Below, piece after piece: positions 53,996 through 64,000 of a stretch of DNA of 64,000 nt. Origin of the DNA: Sepiola atlantica (lineage: Eukaryota; Mollusca; Cephalopoda; Sepiida; Sepiolidae). The stretch is taken from contig CAUVYP010000262.1 in assembly GCA_963556195.1 (NCBI GenBank), positions 186,001 to 250,000 of the forward strand, in the 5' to 3' direction. Position 1 is the first letter of the stretch, and every line of letters begins with the position of its first letter. The position numbers were made by a program, and so were the translations under genes. Under the pieces are notes generated by a model. It saw only the letters and a list, made by a program, of their open reading frames with translations. It was not told the origin of the DNA and did no database searches.

Positions 53996-56900
53996 GCAGA
54001 CAGTCGCGGATAGGCCTTTTCTACTGAAGTACCAAGTTTCAGAAGTGCAGCTCTTGTACTGCCGGAGATATGTCAATACAAACTTAATACGCAAAACATC
54101 AACAAAATTTAGCGCGTTTTAAAGTTGATATCGCTTTTGTTTATAACTTCCACATTTATTCGAATTGTGCAACGAAACTTTGCAGACAACCGCGGAGACA
54201 CATGGGCTACTGAAGTACCAAGTTTCAGAAGTGCAGCTCTAGTACTGCCGGAGATATGTCGATACAAACTGAATACGCAAAACATCAAAAAAATTTAGTG
54301 CGTTTTAAAGTTGATATCGCTTTTGTTTATAACTTCCACATTTATTCGAATTGTGCAACGAAACTTTGCAGACAGTCGCGGAGACACATTTTCTACTGAA
54401 GTACCAAGTTTCAGATATGCAGCTCTTGTACTGCCGGAGATATGTCGATACAAACTTAATACGCAAAACATCAACAAAATTTAGCGCGTTTTAAAGTTGA
54501 TATCGCTTTTGTTTATAACTTCCACATTTATTCGAATTGTGCAACGAAACTTTGCAGACATTCGCGGATACGCCTGTTAAAGTGAAGTACCAAGTTTCAG
54601 AAGTGCAGCTCTAGTACTGCCGGAGATATGCCGATACAAACTGAATACGTAAAACATCAACAAACTTTAGCGCGTTTTAAAGTTGATATCGCTTTTGTTT
54701 ATAACTTCCACATTTATTCGAATTGTGCAACGAAACTTTGCAGACAGTCGCGGAGACACATTTCCTACTGAAGTACCAAGTTTCAGAAGTGCAGCTCTTG
54801 TACTGCCGGAGATATCTCGATACAAACTTAATACGCAAAACATCAACAAAATTTAGCGCGTTTTAAAGTTGATATCGCTTATGATTATAACTTCCACATT
54901 TATTCGAATTGTGCAACGAAACTTTGCAGACAGTCGCGGAGACACATTTTCTACTGAAGTACCAAGTTTCAGAAGTGCAGCTCTTGTACTGCCGGAGATA
55001 TGTCGATACAAACTTAATACGCAAAACATCAACAAAATTTAGCGCGTTTTAAAGTTGATATCGCTTTTGTTTATAACTTCCACATTTGTTCGAATTGTGC
55101 AACGAAACTTTGCAGACAGTCGCGGAGACAAATTTTCTACTGAAGTACTAAGTTTCAGAAGTCCAGCTCTTGTACTCCCGGAGATATGTCGATACAAACT
55201 TAATACGCAAAACATCAACAACATTTAGCGCGTTTTAAAGTTGATATCGCTTTTGTTTATAACTTCCACATTTATTCGAATTGTGCAACGAAACTTTGCA
55301 GACAGTCGGGGATAGGCCTTTTCTAGTGAGGTACCAAGTTTCAGTAGTGCAGCTCTAGTACTGCCGGAGATATGCCGATACAAACTGTATACGCAAAACA
55401 TCAACTAAATTTAGCGCGTTTTAAAGTTGATATCGCTTTTGATTATAACTTCCACATTTATTCGAATTGTGCAACGAAACTTTGCAGAAAGTCGCGGATA
55501 GGCCTTTTCTACTGAAGTACCAAGTGTAAGAAGTGCAGCTCTAGTACTGCCGGAGATATGTCGATACAAACTGAATACGCAAAACATCAACAAAATTTAG
55601 CGCGTTTTAAAGTTGATATCGCTTTTGTTTATAACTTCTAAATTTATTCGAATTGGGCAACGAAACTTTGCAGACAACCGTAGAGACACATTTTCTACTG
55701 AAGTACCAAGTTTCAGAAGTGCAGCTCTTGTACTGCCGGAGATATGTCGATACAAACTGAATACGCAAAACATCAACAAAATTTAGCGCGTTTTAAAGTT
55801 GATATCGCTTTTGATTATAACTTCCACATTTATTCGAATTGTGCAACGAAACTTTGCAGACAGTCGCGGATAGGCCTTTTCTAGTAAAGTACCAAGTTTC
55901 AGAAGTGCAGCTCTTTTACTGCTGGAGATATGTCGATACAAACTGAATACGCAAAACATCAAAAAAATTTAGCGCGTTTTAAAGTTGATATCGCTTTTGT
56001 TTATAACTTCCACATTTATTCGAATTGTGCAACGAAACTTTGCAGACAGTCGCGGATAAGCCTATTCTAGTGAAGTACCAAGTTTCAGAAGTGCCGCTCT
56101 AGTACTGCCGGAGATATGTCGATACAAACTGAGTACGCAAAACATCAACACATTTTAACGCGTTTTAAAGTTGATATCGCTTTTGTGTATAACTTCCACA
56201 TTTATTCGAATTGTGCAACGAAACTTTGCAGACAGTCGCGGAGATACATTTTCTACTGAAGTACCAAGTTTCAGAAGTGCAGCTCTTGTACTGCCGGAGA
56301 TATGTCGATACAAACTTAATACGCAAAACATCAACAAAATTTAGCGCGTTTTAAAGTTGATATCGCTTTTCATTATAACTTCCCCATTTATTCGAATTGT
56401 GCAACGAAACTTTGCAGACAGTCGCGGATAGGCCTTTTAAACTGAAGTACTAAGTTTCAGAAGTACAGCTCTAGTACTGCCGAAGATATGTCGATACAAA
56501 CTGAATACGCAAAACATCAACAAAATTTATCGCGTTTTAAAGTTGATATCGCTTTTGTTTATAACTTCCACATTAATGCTAATTGGGCAACGAAACTTTG
56601 CAGACAACCGCGGAGACAGATTTTCTACTGAAGTACCAAGTTTCAGAAGTGCAGCTCTAGTACTGCCGGAGATATGTCGATACAAACTGAATACGCAAAA
56701 CATCAACAAAATTTAGCGCGTTTTAAAGTTGATATCGCTTTTGATTATAACTTCCACATTTATTCGAATTGTGCAACGAAACTTTGCAGACAGTCGCGGA
56801 TAGGCCTTTTCTACTGAAGTACCAAGTTTAAGAAGTGCAGCTCTTGCACTGCCGGATATATGTACATACAAACTGAATACGCAAAACTGCAACAAAATTT

Positions 56901-58829
56901 AGCGCGTTTTAAAGTTGATATCGCTTTTGTTTATAACTTCCACATTTATTCGAATTGTGCAAGGAAACTTTGCAGACAGTCGCGGATAGGCCTTTTCTAC
57001 TGAAGTACCAAGTTTCAGAAGTGCAGCTCGGGTACTGCCGGAGATATGTCGATACAAACTTAATACGCAAAACATCAAAAAAATTTAGCGCGTTTTAAAG
57101 TTGATATCGCTTTTGTTTATAACTTCCACATTTATTCGAATTGTGCAACGAAACTTTGCAGACAGTCGCGGATAGGCCTTTTCTAGTGAGGTACCAAGTT
57201 TCAGAAGTGCAGCTCTAGTACTGCCGGAGATATGCCGATACAAACTGAATACGCAAAACATCAACAAAATTTAGCGCGTTTTTAAGTTGATATCGCTTTT
57301 GATTATAACTTCCACATTTATTCGAATTGTGCAACGAGACTTTGCAGACAGTCGCGGATAGGCCTTTTCTACTGAAGTACCAAGTTTCAGAAGTGCAGCT
57401 CTTTTACTGCCGGAGATATGTCGATACAAACTGAATACGCAAAACATCAACAAAATTTAGCGCGTTTTAAAGTTGATATCGCTTTTGTTTATAACTTCTA
57501 CATTTATTCGAATTGGGCAACGAAACTTTGCAGACAACCGCGGAGACACATTTTCTACTGAAGTACCAAGTTTCAGAAGTGCAGCTCTTGTACTGCCGGA
57601 GATATGTGGATACAAACTGAATACGCAAAACATCAACAAAATTTAGCGCGTTTTAAAGTTGATATCGCTTTTGTTTATAACTTCCACATTTGTTCGAATT
57701 GTGCAACGAAACTTTGCAGACAGTCGCGGATAGGCCGTTTCTAGTGAAGTACCAAGTTTAAGAAGTGCAGCTCTAGTACTGCCGGAGATATGTCGATACA
57801 AACTGAATACGCAAAACATCAACAAAATTTAGCGCGTTTTAAAGTTGATATCGCTTTTGTTTATAACTTCCACATTTGTTCGAATTGTGCAACGAAACTT
57901 TGCAGACAGTCGCGGATAGGCCTTTTCAAGTGAAGTATCAAGTTTCAGAAGTGCAGCTCTTGTACTGCCGGAGATATGTCGATACAAACTGAATACGCAA
58001 AACATCAAAATTTTAGCGCGTTTTAAAGTTGATATCGCTTTTGTTTATAACTTCCACATTTATTCGAATTGTGCAACGAAACTTTGCAGACAGTCGCGGA
58101 TAGGCCTTTTTTAGTGAAGTACCAAGTTTCAGAAGTGCAGCTCTTGTACTGCCGGAGATATGCCGATACAAACTGAATACGTAAAACATCAACAAAATTT
58201 AGCGCGTTTTAAAGTTGATATCGCTTTGGTTTATAACTTCCACATTTATTCGAATTGTGCAACGAAACTTTGCAGACAGTCGCGGAGACACATTTTCTAC
58301 TGAAGTACCAAGTTTCAGAAGTGCAGCTCTTGTACTGCCGGAGATATGTCGATACAAACTTAATACGCAAAACATCAACAAAATTTAGCGCGTGGTAAAG
58401 TTGATATCGCTTATGATTTTAACTTCCACATTTATTCGAATTGTGCAACGAAACTTTGCAGACAGTCGCGGATATGCCTTTACTAGTGAAGTACCAAGTT
58501 TCAGAAGTGCAGCTCTGGTACTGCCGGAGATATGTCGATACAAACTGAATACGCAAAACATCAACAAAATTTAGCGCGTTTTAAAGTTGATATCGCTTTT
58601 GTTTATAACTTCCACATTTATTCGAATTGGGCAACGAAACTTTGCAGACAACCGCGGAGACAGATGGTCTACTGAAGTACCAAGTTTCAGAAGTGCAGCT
58701 CTTGTACTGCCGGAGATATGTCGATACAAACTGAATACGCAAAACATCAACAAAATTTAGCGCGTTTTAAAGTTGATATCGCTTTTGTAGATAACTTCCA
58801 CATTTACTCGGATTATGCAACGAAACTTT
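53996..58829. repeat. 4,834-bp tandem segmental duplication, copy 2 (26 monomers)
   Basis: No difference from copy 1 was found. Identity continues to 58836, then breaks (AACCGCGG here, AGTCGCGG after the junction at 54002). The crossover is therefore confined to GCAGACA at 53996-54002. Absence of divergence over 4.8 kb means a very recent duplication, or an assembly duplication of one locus. Confidence 0.93.
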
Positions 58830-58836
58830 GCAGACA

Positions 58837-60000
58837 ACCGCGGAGACACATTTTCTACTGAAGTACCAAGTTTCAGAAGTGCAGCTCTTGTACTGCCGGA
58901 GATAGGTCGATACAAACTGAATACGCAAAACATCAACAAAATTTAGCGCATTTTAAAGTTGTTATCGCTTTTGTTTATAACTTCCACATTTATTCGAATT
59001 GTGCAACGACACTTTGCAGACAGTCGCGGATAGGCCTTTTCTAGTGGAGTACCAAGTTTCAGAAGTGCAGCTCTAGTACTGCCGGAGATATGTCGATACA
59101 AACTGAATACGCAAAACATCAAAAAAATTTAGCGCGTTTTAAAGTTGATATCGCTTTTGTTTATAACTTCCACATTTATTCGAATTGTGCAACGAAACTT
59201 TGCAGACAGTCGCGGATAGGCCTTTTCTACTGAAGTACCAAGTTTCAGAAGTGCAGCGGTTGTACTGCCGGAGATATGTCAGTACAAACTTAATACGCAA
59301 AACATCAACACAATTTAGCGCGTTTTAAAGTTGATATCGCTTTTGTTTATAACTTCCACATTTATTCGAATTGTGCAACGAAACTTTGCAGACAACCGCG
59401 GAGACACATTTACTACTGAAGTACCAAGTTTCAGAAGTGCAGCTCATGTACTGCTGGAGATATGTCGATACAAACTGAATACGCAAAACATCAACAAAAT
59501 TTAGCGCGTTTTAAAGTTGATATCGCTTTTGTTATAACTTCCACATTTATTCGAATTGTGCAACGAAACTTTGCAGACAGTCGCGGAGACACATTTTCTA
59601 CTGAAGTACCAAGTTTCAGAAGTGCAGCTCTAGTACTGCCGGAGATATTTCGATACAAACTTAATACGGAAAACATCAACAAAATTTAGCGCGTTTTAAA
59701 GTTGATATCGCTTTTGTTTATAACTTCCCCATTTATTCGAATTGTGCGAGGAAACTTTGCAGACAGTCGCGGAGACACATTTCCTACTAAAGTACCAAGT
59801 TTCAGAAATGCAGCTCTAGTACTGCCGGAGATATGTCGATACAAACTGAATACGCAAAACATCAACAACATTTAGCGCGTTTTAAAGTTGATATCGCTTT
59901 TGTATATAACTTCCACATTTATTCGAATTGTGCAACGAAACTTTGCAGACAGTCGCGGATAGGCCTTTACTACTGAAGTACCAAGTTTCAGAAGTGCAGC
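58837..60000. repeat. Right-domain higher-order repeat, copy 1 (offset 1,857 bp to copy 2)
   Basis: Shared markers with 60694-61857: GATAGGTCGATAC, GCGCATTTTAAAGTTGTTATC, AACGACACTTTGC, CTAGTGGAGTACC, GCAGCGGTTG with GTCAGTAC, CTCATGTACTGCTGG, a one-base deletion giving CTTTTGTTATAAC, ATACGGAAAAC, CCCCATTT with GTGCGAGG, and CATTTCCTACT. No L monomers occur. Confidence 0.82.
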
Positions 60001-60693
60001 TCTCGTACTGCCGGAGATATGTCGATACAAACTGAATACGCAAAACATCAACAAAATGTAGCGCGTTTTAAAGTTGATATCGCTTTTGTTTATAACTTCC
60101 ACATTTATTTGAATTGGGCAACGAAACTTTGCAGACAACCGCGGAGACAAATTTTCTACTGAAGTACCAAGTTTCAGAAGTGCAGCTCTTGTACTGCGGG
60201 AGATATGTCGATACAAACTGAATACGCAAAACATCAACAAAATTTAGCGCGTTTTCAAGTTGATATCGCTTTTATTATAACTTCCACATTTATTCGAATT
60301 GTGCAACGGAACATTGCAGACAGTCGCGGATAGGCCTTTTCTACTGAAGTACCAAGTCTCAAAAGTGCAGCTCTTGTACTGCCTGAGATATGTCGATACA
60401 AACTGAATACGCAAACTTCAACAAAATTTAGCGTGTTTTAAAGTTGATATCGCTTTTGTTTATAACTTCCACATTTATTCGAATTGTGCAACGAAACTTT
60501 GCAGACAGTCGCGGATAGGCCTTTTCTACTGAAGTACCAAGTTTCAGAAGTGCAGCTCTTGTACAGTAGGAGATATGTCGATACAAACTTAATACGCAAA
60601 ACATCAACAAAATTTAGCGCGTTTTACAGTTGATATCGCTTTTGTTTATAACTTCCACATTTATTCGAATTGTGCAACGAAACTTTGCAGACG

Positions 60694-61857
60694 ACCGCAG
60701 AGACACATTTTCTACTGAAGTACCAAGTTTCAGAAGTGCAGCTCTTGTACTGCCGGAGATAGGTCGATACAAACTGAATACGCAAAACATCAACAAAATT
60801 TAGCGCATTTTAAAGTTGTTATCGCTTTTGTTTATAACTTCCACATTTATTCGAATTGTGCAACGACACTTTGCAGACAGTCGCGGATAGGCCTTTTCTA
60901 GTGGAGTACCAAGTTTCAGAAGTGCAGCTCTAGTACTGCCGGAGATATGTCGATACAAACTGAATACGCAAAACATCAAAAAAATTTAGCGCGTTTTAAA
61001 GTTGATATCGCTTTTGTTTATAACTTCCACATTTATTCGAATTGTGCAACGAAACTTTGCAGACAGTCGCGGATAGGCCTTTTCTACTGAAGTACCAAGT
61101 TTCAGAAGTGCAGCGGTTGTACTGCCGGAGATATGTCAGTACAAACTTAATACGCAAAACATCAACACAATTTAGCGCGTTTTAAAGTTGATATCGCTTT
61201 TGTTTATAACTTCCACATTTATTCGAATTGTGCAACGAAACTTTGCAGACAACCGGGGAGACACATTTACTACTGAAGTACCAAGTTTCAGAAGTGCAGC
61301 TCATGTACTGCTGGAGATATGTCGATACAAACTGAATACGCAAAACATCAACAAAATTTAGCGCGTTTTAAAGTTGATATCGCTTTTGTTATAACTTCCA
61401 CATTTATTCGAATTGTGCAACGAAACTTTGCAGACAGTCGCGGATAGGCCTTTTCCACTGAAGTACCAAGTTTCAGAAGTGCAGCTTTTGTACTGCCAGA
61501 GATATTTCGATACAAACTTAATACGGAAAACATCAACAAAATTTAGCGCGTTTTAAAGTTGATATCGCTTTTGTTTATAACTTCCCCATTTATTCGAATT
61601 GTGCGAGGAAACTTTGCAGACAGTCGCGGAGACACATTTCCTACTGAAGTACCAAGTTGCAGAAGTGCAGCTCTAGTACTGCCGGAGATATGTCGATACA
61701 AACTGAATACGCAAAACATCAACAACATTTAGCGCGTTTTAAAGTTGATATCGCTTTTGTTTATAACTTCCACATTTATTCGAATTGTGCAACGAAACTT
61801 TGAAGACAGTCGCGGATAGGCCTTTACTACTGAAGTACCAAGTGTCAAAAGTGCAGC
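60694..61857. repeat. Right-domain higher-order repeat, copy 2
   Basis: Offset 1,857 bp (10 monomers minus 3) from copy 1. One monomer differs in its middle: CGGATAGGCC near 61441 against CGGAGACAC near 59584. Copies are visibly more diverged than in the 4,834-bp unit, so this repeat is older. Confidence 0.82.
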
Positions 61858-63044
61858 AGTTGTACTGCCGGAGATATGTCGATACAAACTTAATACGCAA
61901 AACATCAACACCATTTAGCGCGTTTTAAAGTTGATATCGCTTTTGTTTATAACTTCCACATTTATTCGACTTGTGCAACGAAACTTTGCAGACAACCGCG
62001 GAGACACATTTACTACTGAAGTACAAAGTTTCAGAAGTCGCTCTTGTACTGCCGGAGATATGTCGATACAAACTGAATACGCAAAACATCAACAAAATTT
62101 AGCGCGTTTTAAAGTTGATATCGCTTTTGTTATAACTTCGACATTTATTCGAATTGTGCGAGGAAACTTTGCAGACAGTCGCGGAGACACATTTTCTACT
62201 GAAGTACCAAGTTGCAGAAGTGCAGCTCTAGTACTGCCGGAGATATGTCGATACAAACTGAATACGCAAAACATCAACAACATTTAGCGCGTTTTAAAGT
62301 TGATATCGCTTTTGTTTATAACTTCCACATTTATTCGAATTGTGCAACTAAACTTTGCAGACAGTCGCGGATAGGCCTTTTCTAGTGAAGTACCAAGTCT
62401 CAGAAGTGCAGCTCTAGTACTGCCGGAGATATGTCGATACAAACTTGATACGCAAAACATCAACAAAATTTAGCGCGTTTTAAAGTTGATATCGCTTTTG
62501 TTTATAACTTCCACATTTATTCGAATTGTGCAACGAAACTTTGCAGAACACCGCGGAGACACATTTTCTACTGAAGTACCAAGTTTCAGAAGTGCAGCTC
62601 TAGTACTGCCGGCGATATGTCGATACAAACTGAATACGCAAAACATCAACAAAATTTAGCGCGTTTTAAAGTTGATATCGCTTTTGTTTATAACTTCCAC
62701 ATTTATTCGAATTGTGCAACGAAACTTTGCAGACAGTCGCGGATAGGCCTATTCTACTAAAGTACCAAGTTTCAGAAGTGCAGCTCTTGCACTGCCGAAG
62801 ATATGTCGATACAAACTGAATACGCAAAACTTCAACAAAATTTAGCGCGTTTTAAAGTTGATATCGCTTTTGTTTATAACTTCCACATTTATTCAAATTG
62901 TGCAACGAAACTTTGCAGACAGTCGCGGATAGGCCTTTTCTACTAAAGTACCGAGTTTCAGAAGTGCAGCTCTTGTACTGCCGGAGATATGTCGATACAA
63001 ACTGAATACGCAAAACATCAAAATTTTAGCGCGTTTTAAAGTTG

Positions 63045-64000
63045 ATATCGCTTTTGTTTATAACTTCCACATTTATTCGAATTGTGCAACGACACTTTGC
63101 AGACAGTCGCGGATAGGCCTTTTCTAGTGGAGTACCAAGTTTCAGAAGTGCAGCTCTAGTACTGCCGGAGATATGTCGATACAAACTGAATACGCAAAAC
63201 ATCAAAAAAATTTAGCGCGTTTTAAAGTTGATATCGCTTTTGTTAATAACTTCCACATTTATTCGAATTGTGCAACGAAACTTTGCAGACAGTCGCGGAG
63301 ACACATTTTCTACTGAAGTACCAAGTTTCAGAAGTGCAGCGGTTGTACTGCCGGAGATATGTCAGTACAAACTTAATACGCAAAACATCAACACAATTTA
63401 GCGCGTTTTAAAGTTGATATCGCTTTTGTTTATAACTTCCACATTTATTCGAATTGTGCAACGAAACTTTGCAGACAACCGCGGAGACACATTTACTACT
63501 GAAGTACCAAGTTTCAGAAGTGCAGCTCATGTACTGCTAGAGATATGTCGATACAAACTGAATACGCAAAACATCAACAAAATTTAGCGCGTTTTAAAGT
63601 TGATATCGCTTTTGTTTATAACTTCCACATTTATTCGAATTGTGCAACGAAACTTTGCAGACAGTCGCGGATAGGCCTTTTCCACTGAAGTACCAAGTTT
63701 CAGAAGTGCAGCTTTTGTACTGCCGGAGATATTTCGATACAAACTTAATACGCAAAACATCAACAAAATTTAGCGCGTTTTAAAGTTGATATCGCTTTTG
63801 TTTATAACTTCCCCATTTATTCGAATTGTGCGATGAAACTTTGCAGACAGTCGCGGAGACACATTTCCTACTGAAGTACCAAGTTTCAGAAATGCAGCTC
63901 TAGTACTGCCGGAGATATGTCGATACAAACTGAATACGCAAAACATCAACAACATTTAGCGCGTTTTAAAGTTGATATCGCTTTTGTATATAACTTCCAC
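63045..64000. repeat. Right-domain higher-order repeat, copy 3, cut by the window end
   Basis: Carries AACGACACTTTGC, CTAGTGGAGTACC, GCAGCGGTTG with GTCAGTAC, CTCATGTACTGCT, CCCCATTT with GTGCGATG, CATTTCCTACT and finally GTATATAAC, in the same order as 59.0-59.9 kb. It lies 4,083 bp from copy 1 and 2,226 bp from copy 2 at GCAGCGG. It runs out of the window at monomer position about 46. Confidence 0.8.

Larger units (their letters stand above)
8739..58835. repeat. Central array domain: L-N dimers and mosaic higher-order repeats
   Basis: From about 8.74 kb new subtypes appear and persist. L monomers (CGGATATATG, GTACATAC, CTGCAAC) start near 12085, 13015, 14688, 15618, 18967, 21757, 24360, 25290, 26778, 31797, 32355, 33471, 34213, 34957, 36073, 36815, 42206, 44438, 46112, 48344, 51878 and 56712, among others; degenerate early ones lie near 8.87, 9.64 and 10.19 kb. 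The next copy is usually N (GCAAGGAAAC and/or GTCAATAC). P monomers (GGGCAACG, AACCGCGG) often precede L. I monomers (CTTATGATTATAAC) start near 11341, 16733, 18409, 23802, 27708, 39231, 43136, 47042, 50018 and 54852, often followed by Y (AGTGGCGG). Order is partly preserved from block to block but spacing varies. That is expected when unequal exchange reshuffles an older higher-order unit. Most single-base and two-base indels of the window lie here. Confidence 0.75.
1..64000. repeat. Satellite DNA array, 186-bp monomer, about 344 copies
   Basis: The same 186-bp unit recurs without a break. Following the TTTAGCGCG word that I use as the monomer start, monomers begin at 183, 369, 555, 741 and so on to 63955. 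That gives 343 complete copies with a net shortfall of 26 bp, plus partial copies at both ends. All copies are in the same orientation. Copies differ mainly at a limited set of recurrent variant sites, so most fall into a few subtypes arranged in higher-order repeats. Nothing interrupts the array: no mobile element, poly(A) tail, microsatellite or single-copy segment. Size, purity and head-to-tail order are typical of eukaryotic centromeric or pericentromeric satellite DNA; that location is inferred. A conserved GATATC in nearly every monomer predicts a 186-bp ladder after EcoRV digestion. I do not recognise the family. Confidence 0.97.

Noticed and set aside
1..64000. CRISPR array or other bacterial repeat system
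   Set aside because: Repeat units abut each other with no unique spacers, the unit is 186 bp, and no cas or other gene is present.
1..64000. Tandem array of 5S rRNA, tRNA or snRNA genes
   Set aside because: No A box/B box pair, cloverleaf, 5S internal control region or downstream T-run terminator is recognisable in the 186-bp unit. TTTTGTTT is not a clean Pol III terminator, and no plausible RNA fold was found by eye.
1..64000. Transposon-derived tandem repeat (terminal repeats, target-site duplications, coding remnants)
   Set aside because: No terminal inverted or long terminal repeats, no poly(A), and no transposase or reverse-transcriptase motif in any frame. The array never leaves the monomer.

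Overview
The whole 64 kb window is one uninterrupted block of satellite DNA. A 186-bp monomer is repeated head to tail from the first base to the last: 343 complete copies between about 183 and 63955, plus a partial copy at each end. I see no unique sequence, transposon, protein gene, RNA gene or CRISPR array. The consensus monomer is about 38% G+C. An array of this size and purity points to eukaryotic centromeric, pericentromeric or other heterochromatin. CpG is not depleted (10 per monomer, about 1.5 times expectation), which fits an invertebrate or another lineage with little germline CpG methylation better than a vertebrate or plant. I do not recognise the family and cannot name the species.

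Layout. From 1 to about 8.7 kb the array is built of two main monomer flavours (one with CGGAGACAC, one with CGGATAGGCC) and their hybrids, and contains a near-perfect 1,674-bp (9-monomer) tandem duplication at 4.2-7.6 kb. From about 8.7 to 58.8 kb further subtypes appear: P (GGGCAACG with AACCGCGG), L (GTACATAC with CTGCAAC), N (GCAAGGAAAC and/or GTCAATAC), I (CTTATGATTATAAC) and Y (AGTGGCGG). L is usually followed directly by N. This part is a mosaic of higher-order repeats with offsets of 2,603, about 3,904-3,907, 1,488, 2,602, 2,789, 3,906 and 4,834 bp. The largest, 4,834 bp (26 monomers), lies in direct tandem at 49.16-58.83 kb and I could find no difference between its two copies. From 58.8 kb to the end is a 10-12-monomer higher-order repeat present three times, without L monomers.

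How it works. Nothing here acts as a gene. The recurrent 60-residue minus-strand frame exists because 186 is a multiple of three. It opens with TTG, is interrupted by a stop in many monomers, and the variation is not codon-like. The features worth a second look concern array evolution: tightly kept monomer length, recombination junctions that fall repeatedly in the same short stretch, a local gene-conversion patch, recurrent TT/TC/CC-to-GG cluster substitutions, a half-match to the CENP-B box, and a small dyad that one monomer subtype makes perfect.
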